The translations under genes were made by a program, and so were the position numbers. Under the pieces are notes generated by a model that saw only the letters and a list, made by a program, of their open reading frames with translations, was not told where the DNA came from and did no database searches. A stretch of DNA of 9,369 nt from Lachnospiraceae bacterium (GTDB lineage Bacteria; Bacillota; Clostridia; Lachnospirales; Lachnospiraceae). Of this stretch, positions 1-7,884 are shown one piece after another. The stretch covers positions 1 through 9,369 of the forward strand of contig CAAGJU010000006.1 in NCBI GenBank assembly GCA_900770225.1. The letters are read 5' to 3'. How positions within the stretch are numbered: the first letter of the stretch is position 1; every line of letters begins with the position of its first letter.

Positions 1-426
1 ACCCCGGTGAAATACTATTTCACTGACATGGGACTGAGAAATGCCCGTTTGAATTTCAGGCAGCTGGAAGAAACGCACAGCATGGAAAACATCATCTTCA
101 ATGAGCTGAAGATCCGCGGCTTCAATGTGGATGTGGGCGTCATCATACAGTATGATACCAACGAAAAGGGCAACAGCATCCGTAAACAGCTGGAGATTGA
201 CTTTGTTTGCAACAAAGGCTCCAAACGCTATTATATCCAGTCCGCATACGCGATTCCGGATCAGGCAAAGATGGAGCAGGAACAGCGTTCTCTGATGCTG
301 ACCGGAGATTTCTTCAAGCGCATTATCATCACCAAGGATACTCCGGCACCGCATTACAATGAGAATGGGGTCCTGATTATGAGCGTCTATGACTTCCTGC
401 TGGACGAAAACAGTCTAGATATTTAA
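1..426 (+). CDS. ATP-binding protein, DUF4143-type C-terminal part (5' end outside window)
   Basis: The reading frame is open from base 1 (Thr-Pro before the GTG at 7), so the gene enters from the left and GTG 7 is probably not its start. The segment KYYFTDMGLRNARLNFRQ and the following ENIIFNELKIRGFNVDVG are typical of the C-terminal domain of AAA-type ATPases with DUF4143, a family of P-loop proteins fused to a PD-(D/E)XK-like fold. The P-loop half is not in the window. The nuclease-like strand is visible as EIDFV (bases 193-207) followed by YYIQSAYA, where active relatives usually have an IEVK-like strand; here the acidic and lysine positions are Gln and Ala. The domain is therefore likely non-catalytic. 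Stop TAA is at 424-426. The cellular role of this family is poorly defined; substrate and partner cannot be told from sequence. The family call is from remembered sequence patterns, not a search. Confidence 0.82.
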   Translation, partial: TPVKYYFTDMGLRNARLNFRQLEETHSMENIIFNELKIRGFNVDVGVIIQYDTNEKGNSIRKQLEIDFVCNKGSKRYYIQSAYAIPDQAKMEQEQRSLMLTGDFFKRIIITKDTPAPHYNENGVLIMSVYDFLLDENSLDI

Positions 427-430
427 GACG

Positions 431-634
431 ATGGGAAAGAGTAATAGGGTCTGCCCGAACTGCGGAAGGAAGATGAAACAGCAGTTCAACGGGCTGCAGC
501 ATTGTAAATGCGGGATAAGCAGGAAAAAAGATATTGGCTTTTTTGAACGGACGCCAGATATGGTGTTCGGACTCCGGCATAATGTGCCGGGCAAAAAACC
601 GCACCGGATGATTGAGATCAGACGGGAAAACTGA
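431..634 (+). CDS. small zinc-ribbon-like protein (67 aa)
   Basis: This short ORF starts four bases after the ATPase stop and ends with TGA at 632-634. The protein begins MGKSNRVCPNCGRKMKQQF and carries Cys8, Cys11, Cys25 and Cys27 (CPNCG and CKCG), a CxxC/CxC arrangement that looks like a single zinc ribbon or knuckle. The C-terminal half (ERTPDMVFGLRHN...) is basic with no motif I recognise. No strong Shine-Dalgarno precedes ATG 431, so translation may be coupled to the upstream ATPase. Small Cys-rich proteins are frequent near the helicase gene in Tn1549-like elements, which supports this being a real gene. A nucleic-acid binding or regulatory role is inference. It differs from the Cys-rich KTR family as I remember it. 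Confidence 0.65.
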   Translation: MGKSNRVCPNCGRKMKQQFNGLQHCKCGISRKKDIGFFERTPDMVFGLRHNVPGKKPHRMIEIRREN

Positions 635-650
635 ATACAATTCAAGTCGG

Positions 651-684
651 GAGCGTCCATGTCATGTGGGCGCTCTTTTCTTTT
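651..684 (+). terminator. terminator-like hairpin / possible attenuator in the leader of the giant gene
   Basis: GAGCGTCCAT (651-660) pairs with GTGGGCGCTC (666-675) as a 10-bp stem with two G·U pairs and a 5-base loop (GTCAT). It is followed immediately by TTTTCTTTT (676-684). This is the layout of a Rho-independent terminator. It lies only about 18 bases upstream of the giant gene's ATG, and the run of T ends right at the Shine-Dalgarno. It may end the upstream transcript, or act as an attenuator limiting read-through into the giant gene. No promoter was recognised between 635 and 702. Confidence 0.6.
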
Positions 685-693
685 GGAAAGGAG
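685..693 (+). promoter_or_regulatory. ribosome binding site of the giant methylase/helicase gene
   Basis: GGAAAGGAG lies nine bases before ATG 703 and matches the anti-Shine-Dalgarno well. It fixes the start of the 2.4-kilocodon gene. Confidence 0.85.
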
Positions 694-702
694 ACGTGAT
701 CT

Positions 703-3700
703 ATGGCAAGCAAATTGCAGGAGTACCGAAGAATGTCGGAGGAAGCGCAGCGGCAGCTGACCGGCAGCCTGGAGCGCTGGCAGTCCTTCCTCGCTACCGC
801 ATCGAGGCTGTACAAATATCCGTATCATGAGCAGGTCATGATCCATGCCCAGCGCCCGGACGCTACTGCCTGCGCAGAGTTCGATGTCTGGAACAATACG
901 ATGCGCCGGTATGTGCGGCGCGGCTCCAAGGGCATCGCGCTCATCGATACCAGCGGAGATCGCGAAAGGCTGCGCTATGTGTTTGATGTCTCGGACACCG
1001 GAACCAGGCCCAATTCCAGAAGCCTGAACCTGTGGGAACTGCGGGAGGAACATATTCCGGCTGTTTCCTCCATGCTGGAGAAAAACTACGGCGTGCCGGC
1101 GGGCGAAAGTCTTGCCGCTCAGTTGGAGGCTGTGGCGTCCCAGCTGGCACGAGAATATTGGGAGGATAACCGCAGGGATATCCTCGGCATCCTTGAGGAT
1201 TCTTTTCTTGAAGAGTATGATGAATTCAATGTCGGAGCAGCATTCCGCAATGCCGCCGAGGTCAGCATCAGCTATTCCCTGATGCTTCGCTGCGGACTGG
1301 AACCGGAAAACTACTTTGAACACGAAGACTTTATGAGCGTTTTCGATTTCAATACCCCGGAAACAGCTGGTGCGCTGGGAACGGCGGTCAGCGGCATCAA
1401 TCAGCAGGTGCTGCGGGAAATCGGAGCGACCATCCGGAACTATGAACGCGAACAGATCGCGGAAAGGAGCATGGCATATGGAAATGACGTACAGGCAGAA
1501 CGGGGATTATCTGATCCCGGACATCACGCTGAGCACGCAGGAGACGAAACCCATTGGGAAATACGGACAGCTGAGGAAGCAGTATCTGCAGGAGCATCGC
1601 CCGATCCTCTGGAACCGTCTGGTGCTGTCAGAACAGCTGCATCCGCACCTGGCGGAGATCGACGAGGCGGCGCACCGGAGGCTGGACGAGCTGATGCCGC
1701 AGCTGGCGAAACAGGCCGGCGTGACGGAGGAACTGAAACGCAGAGACCCGCTGAAATGGGCGGGGATGATGAATACGCTGAAGGCGCAGGCCGAGGAGAT
1801 CATTCTGAACGAGCTGGTGTACAATTAACAGCCGATGAACCTCCGGAAGAACTGAACAGCGGATATCCTGCCGGGATAGAGTACGAACAGCTCTCCCTGA
1901 TTCTTTATCTCTCAGAACAGGAGCAGATATCCCAAATCGATGAAGCGGATCGCACAACCGAAGTGCCGTCCGCTTTTTCTTTTGCCCAGTCGGAAATCGA
2001 TGATGTACTCCGTTTCGGCAGCAACACAAGTCATGCCAGAGAGCATATCGCCGATGCGTTTCAGAAACAAAAGCCGATTGAGGAAATTGCGGCACTGCTG
2101 CAAAGAGAATTCCACGGCGGCTATGGAATCCGGGGTGAACATGGCGATTATGCAGCGTGGTATGACGGGGACGGCATTCATCTGCACAAAGGTCGTGAGG
2201 CAAGATACGCCGCCGATTCTCAGATCATTGCATGGGAGACCGCGGCGGAAAGAATCGGTCAGCTGCTGGAAGAAGGCGACTTTGCTTCCAATGTGGAGCT
2301 TGCCGAGGCCGGTGGCCGTGTCCGCTCTGAGCTGGCGCAGAGCCTTCTTTATCTGAAGCGCGACTTGAGCGAAGAAGCGGGCCGTCTGGATTACTTCTCC
2401 TCCATGGATGATCTTCCTGCCGGATATCCGGACGCCACTGCGGCACTTGCAGAGAGGATGGCAGACAGCACCTTTGCCGATACGCTCCGCGGTGAATTCC
2501 TGACATTCCTGAACGACTACGCAGAAAACAGAGAACTTCTGCGCTTTCACTATCACCGGATGGATGAGCTGTGGCAGGGATTAAAGGACATCTCTGCTGA
2601 GTGCCGGGCGTATCCGGAGGGGCCTGCCGGATTTGCAGAGCCGCAGGGCTTTATTACCGAGGACGAAATCAGCGAAGCACTTGCCGGCGGCAGCTCCGTG
2701 GAGGGCGGCAAAGGCAGAATCTATGCTTTCTTTACCGCAGACCACACCATGAAGGAAAAAGCGGATTTTCTGAAACAGGAGTACGGCATCGGCGGACGCT
2801 CTCACGCGCTGTCCGGGGCTGACCATTCCTCTGAAGATCACAGCGCCAAGGGCATTAAGCTGACCAAGAGCGGATGCACACCGGTGGAGCTGAATTGGAC
2901 AAAGGTCGCCGAGCGCATCACATCTCTCATCCGGAAGGACAGGTACTTCACCCAGGAGCAGAAGGATGCCTACGAGCGGATGCACGATGAACCGGAAATA
3001 TCCGAAGCAGAAGAACCTGTGCAGGAAGAGTCTGTGTCCGAACCGGCTGCTACGCCGAAACCAGTCATAGCCGATGAAATCAGCGATGCACTTGTCCGCT
3101 GGAACGGCAGCTTTGAGAGCAAATCCCGTGTCAACGATTATATGCTGGCGCATGGCCGGGAGCGCGGAGCTGCCGCATGGCTGAAAGATGAGTTTGGCGG
3201 CGGCGAGACCTTTTCTGTTATCACCGCCCATGGAGCACTGGAACTTACGTGGGCGAAGGTTCAGCGTCAACTGGGGATTCTGGTGAATGACGGACGATTC
3301 TTTACTGAAGCTGACCGGATGCTGGCTCAGGCGGAACAGATTTCAGTACAGACCGTAGAAAATGATGCGATGGATGTGCAGCCGGACATCACAGCGCCGG
3401 AGAATGCAGAGTCTGCGGAAATGGAGTCTGTACCCCATTTTCAGGACGATAACGACCTGATTGGTGCGGAGCTGACGCTGGACGGCAGACGCTTTGCGGT
3501 AGATGAGGTCAGGGATGGCCGTGTATCACTGCGGGACATTACATTCCAGAACGAGACCGGATTTCCCATCTTCCGCAACGAGCCGGTCGAGACTGTGCGA
3601 AGGCTTCTCTATCCGGAACAGACAGTCGTGCCCCAGGTGAATCTGGAGGCGGAACTGACAGAAGCAGAACTTGAGCTTTTGCGTCCGCAGCTTGACGCGG

Positions 3701-6700
3701 CGGGGATTGACTACCTGGTTGCCAATGCTGGTTATAACAGCCGAACCATCAGCTTCTCCTCCGAACATTACCGGGAAGTACAGGATATGCTGGATGCCCT
3801 GCCGGAAAATGCGGATGAGGTTGCATCCTCAGCAGAAACGGATGCAGTCTATTCTGCCGAGCAGACCGGACTTCCCTATGACATCGTTACAGAACGCCTG
3901 CGCACAGAGCCGGAGCATACGCCTCCGGTATCCGACGCTCAGAACTTTCGCATCACGGATTCTGAACTGGGTGTGGGCGGTGCCAAGACCAAGTATCAGG
4001 CGAACATCAGCGCCATCCGGCTGCTGAAACAGCTGGAAGCCGTAGGGCTTCAGGCGAGCCCCGAACAGCAGGAAGTTCTTTCCCGCTATGTGGGCTGGGG
4101 CGGTCTGGCTGATGCCTTTGACCCGGATAAGGAGAACTGGCGCGCAGAATATGCGGAGCTGAAGGAGCTTCTTACACCTGAGGAATATGAGGCGGCAAGA
4201 GCCTCAACCCTGAATGCTCACTATACCAGTCCGACCGTCATTCATGCCATGTATGAGGTGCTGGAAAACATGGGCTTTACATCGGGCAATATAATGGAGC
4301 CCAGCATGGGCGTCGGGAACTTTTTCGGCTGTCTGCCTGAATCCATGCAGAACAGCAGGCTCTACGGCGTGGAGCTGGACAGCATTACCGGCAGGATCGT
4401 AAAGCAGCTTTATCCCAAAGCGGACATTACTGTGGCGGGATTTGAGACCACCGATCGGCGTGATTTCTTCGATGTGGCAGTCGGCAACGTGCCGTTCGGG
4501 CAGTATCAGGTCAATGACCGGGCTTACAATAAGCTCGGTTTTTCCATTCATGATTATTTCTTCGCCAAGACACTCGACCAGGTGCGCCCCGGCGGCGTGA
4601 TTGCCTTCGTCACCAGCCGTTACACCATGGATAAACAGTCACCGGAAGTCCGCAGGTACATCGCACAGCGGGCTGAGCTGCTGGGTGCGATCCGTCTCCC
4701 CAATAACGCGTTCAAAGCCAATGCCGGAACCGATGTCGTCTCCGATATCATCTTCCTTCAAAGGCGCGACCGCCCCATTGAGATCGAACCCGACTGGGTG
4801 TATCTGGGACGGAACGAGGATGGTTTTGCCATCAACAGCTATTTTGTGGAGCATCCGGAAATGATTCTGGGACGGCAGTCCTCCGAAAGCACTCAGTACG
4901 GCAGACAGGATTTCACCGTAGAACCTATCGAAGGTCTGGAGCTTGCCGATCAGCTTCACGACGCGGTGAAGTACATCCGCGGCACCTATCAGGCGGTGGA
5001 GCTGCCGGAGCTCGGTGATGACGAGGCGCTTTCGGACAGCATTCCCGCAGACCCGAATGTCAAAAACTACAGCTATACCGTTGTGGATGGAGAAGTCTAC
5101 TATCGTCAGAACAGTCTGATGAGCCGGCCGGAGCTGGACGTTACCGCGTCGGAGCGCGTCAAGGGGCTTGTGGGACTGCGAGACTGCCTGCACAATCTTA
5201 TTGAGCTTCAGATGGACGCCATGACCCCAGACAGCGCAATCCGGCAGGCGCAGGCAGAGCTGAATACGCTCTACGACAGCTTTGCCGCAAAATATGGTCT
5301 CATCAACAGCCGCGCCAATGCTCTGGCGTTCCAGGATGACAGCTCTTACTACCTACTGTGTACACTGGAGGAACTGGACGAGGAGAAACAGCTGAAACGC
5401 AAGGCGGATATCTTCACCAAGAGAACCATCAAACCCCATGAGGTCGTGACCTCCGTAGATACCCCGTCTGAAGCGCTGGCGCTGTCCATCTCCGAAAAAG
5501 CCTGCGTCGATCTGCCATATATGGAGCAGCTGACCGGTATGGACGAGCCTGCGCTGATTGCAGGACTCCAGGGCGTTATTTTCCGTGACCCGGTGAAGAA
5601 TGAGTGGCAGACTGCCGACGAGTATCTCTCCGGCAATGTGCGCCAGAAGCTGCGTGAGGCGGAACAGGCAGCAGTTGCTGATCCTGCTTATCTGCCCAAT
5701 GTGGAGGCTCTCCGCGCTTCTCAGCCAAAAGATCTGGACGCTTCTGAAATCGAAGTACGCCTGGGTGCAACCTGGATCGACCAGAAATACATTCAGCAGT
5801 TCATGGAGGAAACCTTTGAGCCGCCGTTCTATCTGCGCCGGAATATTCAGGTGCATTTCTCGCCGTTCACTGCGGAATGGAGCATCAGCGGAAAATCCTC
5901 GCCGTCTTATTCCGATGTGAACGCCTATATGACCTACGGCACAGAGCGCGCCAATGCCTACAAGATTCTGGAGGACACGCTTAACCTGCGCGATGTGCGC
6001 ATTTATGATACCGTGACCGACCCTGACGGCAAGGAACGGCGAGTGCTCAACTCTAAAGAGACCACACTTGCCCAGCAAAAGCAACAGGCTATCCGAGACG
6101 TCTTTCAGGAGTGGATATGGCGAGACCCGGACAGGCGCGCAGAGCTGGTGCAGCGCTACAATGATCTGTTCAATTCCAACCGTCCGCGCGAATACGATGG
6201 CTCTCATATCACTTTCAGCGGCATGAACCCGGAGATTCATTTGAGAGAACACCAGCTGAACGCTGTCGCACACATTCTCTATGGAGGAAATACACTTCTT
6301 GCGCATGAGGTGGGCGCAGGCAAGACCTTCGAGATGGTTGCTGCCGCGATGGAGAGCAAGCGTTTGGGGCTTTGCCACAAGCCGATGTTTGTGGTTCCTA
6401 ATCATCTGACTGAACAGTGGGCTTCGGAGTTTCTGCGGCTCTATCCGTCCGCCAATATTCTGGCGGCGACAAAAAAGGACTTTGAGCCGAAAAACCGCAA
6501 GAAGTTCTGCGCCCGTATTGCTACCGGTGATTATGACGCCATTATCATCGGGCACAGCCAGTTTGAACGGATTCCGGTCTCCATGGAACGGCAGGAACGG
6601 CTGCTGCGGGAGCAGATCGAGGAAGTCACCGAGGGTATTGAGGAACTGAAAAGCAGCCGTGCTGAACGCTTCACTATCAAATCCATGGAGCGCACAAAGA

Positions 6701-7884
6701 AAGGTCTGGAGACCAAGCTGAAAAAGCTGCTGGAATCCGGAAGAAAGGACGATGTCGTTACCTTTGAGGAGCTTGGTGTTGACCGGCTCTATGTGGACGA
6801 GGCGCACGCCTTCAAGAACCTTTTTCTTTATACCAAAATGCGCAATGTAGCCGGACTCTCAACAACGGATGCGCAGAAATCCTCCGATATGCTGCTGAAA
6901 TGCCGATACATCGATGAGCTGACCGGCGGCAAGGGCGTGGTGTTCGCAACGGGTACGCCTGTCAGCAACTCCATGACCGAGCTTTACACCATGATGCGCT
7001 ACCTACAGCATGACACGCTCCAGAAAAAAGGACTGGCGCATTTTGACTGCTGGGCTTCCACTTTCGGTGAGACCACAACAGCGATCGAGCTGGCTCCGGA
7101 GGGCACCGGCTATCGTGCAAGAACCCGATTTGCCAAGTTCTTTAATCTGCCGGAGCTGATGACCCTGTTCAAAGAGGTCGCAGATATCAAGACGTCCGAT
7201 CAGCTCCACTTGCCGGTGCCGGAAGCTGTTTATCACAATGTAGTAGCACAGCCGACAGAGATTCAGCAGGCGATGGTTCAGGAACTGTCCGAACGCGCCG
7301 CCAGAGTCCATGCCGGTTCGGTTGACGCCAGTGTGGACAATATGCTCCGCATTACCACAGACGGCAGAAAGCTGGGGCTCGATCAGCGCATCATCAATCC
7401 CGATCTGCCGGACGATCCGTCCAGCAAAGTGAATATGTGCGTGGACAACATTTACCGCATCTGGGATGAAGGACAGGCAGACAGGCTGACACAGCTGGTG
7501 TTCTGTGATCTCAGCACACCCAAAGCCGGTGCGTCTGCAGCCAAGGCTGCCAAGGCAGTCGGCGGCAATTTGGATAACCCGGAGCTCCATGCGGTCGCAA
7601 GCGCAGTCAAAGACGATTCACCGGAGCCGGAGTTTACCGTCTATGACGACATCCGCGAAAAGCTGGTTTCCAGAGGGATTCCCCGCGAGCAGATCGCCTT
7701 CATTCATGAGGCAAATACCGAAGCGCGGAAAAAGGAACTGTTTGCTAAGGTCCGCTCCGGTCAGGTGCGTGTGCTGATGGGAAGTACCTTCAAAATGGGT
7801 GCGGGTATGAATGTCCGTGCGACTCGTTCGCAACTGAAAAGGTTGCGCTCAAGTCAAAACTTCACAAGATTGAAAGGAGCTTAG
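703..7884 (+). CDS. giant ArdC-like / N6-adenine methylase / SNF2 helicase fusion protein, 5' exon interrupted by a group II intron
   Basis: This is a multidomain protein of the type carried by Tn1549-like ICEs. Residues ~1-250 resemble an ArdC-like antirestriction N-terminus (KYPYHEQVMIHAQRPDATA, RRGSKGIALID). Residues ~258-375 are a Gly/Ala/Arg-rich linker that overlaps tnpV. Residues 431-872 hold three copies of a repeated module. Residues ~1087-1340 are methylase-like: NAHYTSP (1171-1177), the SAM-binding loop EPSMGVGNFFG (from 1199), and NVPFG (1262-1266) in place of NPPY. Residues ~1850-2371 are an SNF2-type ATPase: Walker A GAGKT (Lys1874), VVPNHL (1897-1902), DEAH (2032-2035), ATGTP (2082-2086), with a charged, probably coiled-coil insertion at ~1961-2013. 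The true exon ends at 7816, inside GSTFKMGAGMNV (2360-2371). The last 22 codons to TAG 7884 are intron sequence, and the arginine-finger motif VI is missing from this exon. A role in modifying and remodelling transferring DNA is inferred. Confidence 0.93.
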   Translation: MASKLQEYRRMSEEAQRQLTGSLERWQSFLATASRLYKYPYHEQVMIHAQRPDATACAEFDVWNNTMRRYVRRGSKGIALIDTSGDRERLRYVFDVSDTGTRPNSRSLNLWELREEHIPAVSSMLEKNYGVPAGESLAAQLEAVASQLAREYWEDNRRDILGILEDSFLEEYDEFNVGAAFRNAAEVSISYSLMLRCGLEPENYFEHEDFMSVFDFNTPETAGALGTAVSGINQQVLREIGATIRNYEREQIAERSMAYGNDVQAERGLSDPGHHAEHAGDETHWEIRTAEEAVSAGASPDPLEPSGAVRTAASAPGGDRRGGAPEAGRADAAAGETGRRDGGTETQRPAEMGGDDEYAEGAGRGDHSERAGVQLTADEPPEELNSGYPAGIEYEQLSLILYLSEQEQISQIDEADRTTEVPSAFSFAQSEIDDVLRFGSNTSHAREHIADAFQKQKPIEEIAALLQREFHGGYGIRGEHGDYAAWYDGDGIHLHKGREARYAADSQIIAWETAAERIGQLLEEGDFASNVELAEAGGRVRSELAQSLLYLKRDLSEEAGRLDYFSSMDDLPAGYPDATAALAERMADSTFADTLRGEFLTFLNDYAENRELLRFHYHRMDELWQGLKDISAECRAYPEGPAGFAEPQGFITEDEISEALAGGSSVEGGKGRIYAFFTADHTMKEKADFLKQEYGIGGRSHALSGADHSSEDHSAKGIKLTKSGCTPVELNWTKVAERITSLIRKDRYFTQEQKDAYERMHDEPEISEAEEPVQEESVSEPAATPKPVIADEISDALVRWNGSFESKSRVNDYMLAHGRERGAAAWLKDEFGGGETFSVITAHGALELTWAKVQRQLGILVNDGRFFTEADRMLAQAEQISVQTVENDAMDVQPDITAPENAESAEMESVPHFQDDNDLIGAELTLDGRRFAVDEVRDGRVSLRDITFQNETGFPIFRNEPVETVRRLLYPEQTVVPQVNLEAELTEAELELLRPQLDAAGIDYLVANAGYNSRTISFSSEHYREVQDMLDALPENADEVASSAETDAVYSAEQTGLPYDIVTERLRTEPEHTPPVSDAQNFRITDSELGVGGAKTKYQANISAIRLLKQLEAVGLQASPEQQEVLSRYVGWGGLADAFDPDKENWRAEYAELKELLTPEEYEAARASTLNAHYTSPTVIHAMYEVLENMGFTSGNIMEPSMGVGNFFGCLPESMQNSRLYGVELDSITGRIVKQLYPKADITVAGFETTDRRDFFDVAVGNVPFGQYQVNDRAYNKLGFSIHDYFFAKTLDQVRPGGVIAFVTSRYTMDKQSPEVRRYIAQRAELLGAIRLPNNAFKANAGTDVVSDIIFLQRRDRPIEIEPDWVYLGRNEDGFAINSYFVEHPEMILGRQSSESTQYGRQDFTVEPIEGLELADQLHDAVKYIRGTYQAVELPELGDDEALSDSIPADPNVKNYSYTVVDGEVYYRQNSLMSRPELDVTASERVKGLVGLRDCLHNLIELQMDAMTPDSAIRQAQAELNTLYDSFAAKYGLINSRANALAFQDDSSYYLLCTLEELDEEKQLKRKADIFTKRTIKPHEVVTSVDTPSEALALSISEKACVDLPYMEQLTGMDEPALIAGLQGVIFRDPVKNEWQTADEYLSGNVRQKLREAEQAAVADPAYLPNVEALRASQPKDLDASEIEVRLGATWIDQKYIQQFMEETFEPPFYLRRNIQVHFSPFTAEWSISGKSSPSYSDVNAYMTYGTERANAYKILEDTLNLRDVRIYDTVTDPDGKERRVLNSKETTLAQQKQQAIRDVFQEWIWRDPDRRAELVQRYNDLFNSNRPREYDGSHITFSGMNPEIHLREHQLNAVAHILYGGNTLLAHEVGAGKTFEMVAAAMESKRLGLCHKPMFVVPNHLTEQWASEFLRLYPSANILAATKKDFEPKNRKKFCARIATGDYDAIIIGHSQFERIPVSMERQERLLREQIEEVTEGIEELKSSRAERFTIKSMERTKKGLETKLKKLLESGRKDDVVTFEELGVDRLYVDEAHAFKNLFLYTKMRNVAGLSTTDAQKSSDMLLKCRYIDELTGGKGVVFATGTPVSNSMTELYTMMRYLQHDTLQKKGLAHFDCWASTFGETTTAIELAPEGTGYRARTRFAKFFNLPELMTLFKEVADIKTSDQLHLPVPEAVYHNVVAQPTEIQQAMVQELSERAARVHAGSVDASVDNMLRITTDGRKLGLDQRIINPDLPDDPSSKVNMCVDNIYRIWDEGQADRLTQLVFCDLSTPKAGASAAKAAKAVGGNLDNPELHAVASAVKDDSPEPEFTVYDDIREKLVSRGIPREQIAFIHEANTEARKKELFAKVRSGQVRVLMGSTFKMGAGMNVRATRSQLKRLRSSQNFTRLKGA
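1463..1469 (+). promoter_or_regulatory. internal Shine-Dalgarno for the overprinted tnpV gene
   Basis: AAAGGAG, preceded by GG, sits eight bases before ATG 1478 inside the codons for A-E-R-S of the giant protein. It is as good as the giant gene's own ribosome binding site (also GGAAAGGAG). The nearby ATG 1471 is in the giant gene's frame, so the site selects ATG 1478 for TnpV. Confidence 0.72.
1478..1828 (+). CDS. tnpV: TnpV-like transposon-encoded protein, overprinted in the +1 frame of the giant gene
   Basis: The 116-residue product begins MEMTYRQNGDYLIPDITL. It continues with GKYGQLRKQYLQEHRPILW, EHL-like HPHLAEIDEAAHRRLDELM, and an end reading LKAQAEEIILNELVYN. This is the full pattern of the TnpV family as I know it, including its usual length and its [ILV]Y-x ending. 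TnpV proteins occur widely in Clostridia mobile elements; their biochemical function is not established. The frame is open upstream to 1370, but the strong AAAGGAG at 1463-1469 and family alignment favour ATG 1478. The whole gene lies inside the methylase/helicase gene, in another frame. The giant protein is low-complexity (Gly, Ala, Arg, Glu, Pro) across exactly this stretch, which suggests tnpV is the constrained frame here. The giant-gene frame resumes clear sequence at the tnpV stop (TAA 1826-1828). Confidence 0.82.
   Translation: MEMTYRQNGDYLIPDITLSTQETKPIGKYGQLRKQYLQEHRPILWNRLVLSEQLHPHLAEIDEAAHRRLDELMPQLAKQAGVTEELKRRDPLKWAGMMNTLKAQAEEIILNELVYN
1993..3318 (+). repeat. three diverged copies of a ~90-residue module in the giant protein
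   Basis: Three protein modules share one order of landmarks. Each starts with an EI(S/D)(E/D)xL helix: residues 431-436, 655-660 and 792-797. Then comes a (L)xxEF/Y-G-GG element: REFHGGYG 468-475, KQEYGIGG 691-698, KDEFGGGE 828-835. A Trp-containing strand follows: WETAAERI from 511, NWTKVAERI from 731, TWAKVQRQL from 849. Each closes with a D-R/F-F-T-like end: EGDFAS, DRYFTQ, DGRFFT. Module ends are near residues 528, 753 and 872. The first two are separated by an extra ~120-residue segment (Leu/Tyr-rich, possibly helical). Function is unknown; DNA or protein binding is a guess. The repetition is at protein level only; no obvious DNA-level tandem repeat is seen. Confidence 0.6.

Noticed and set aside
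574..590. CCGGCA/TGCCGG hairpin inside the zinc-ribbon gene
   Set aside because: Only a 6-bp stem, inside coding sequence and without a T-tract; likely chance.
415..1323. Minus-strand open frame of 302 aa over the zinc-ribbon gene and the start of the giant gene
   Set aside because: No family features and no convincing ribosome binding site, and it is antisense to two better-supported genes.
1628..2203. Minus-strand frames across the tnpV overlap region
   Set aside because: His/Arg/Leu-rich compositional shadows; the plus-strand TnpV frame explains the open reading better.
5353..6807. Long minus-strand open frame (484 aa) opposite the helicase
   Set aside because: It lies entirely under the well-supported methylase/helicase exon, shows no recognisable domain, and is rich in Leu/Arg/His/Gln as expected for an antisense shadow of this coding sequence.
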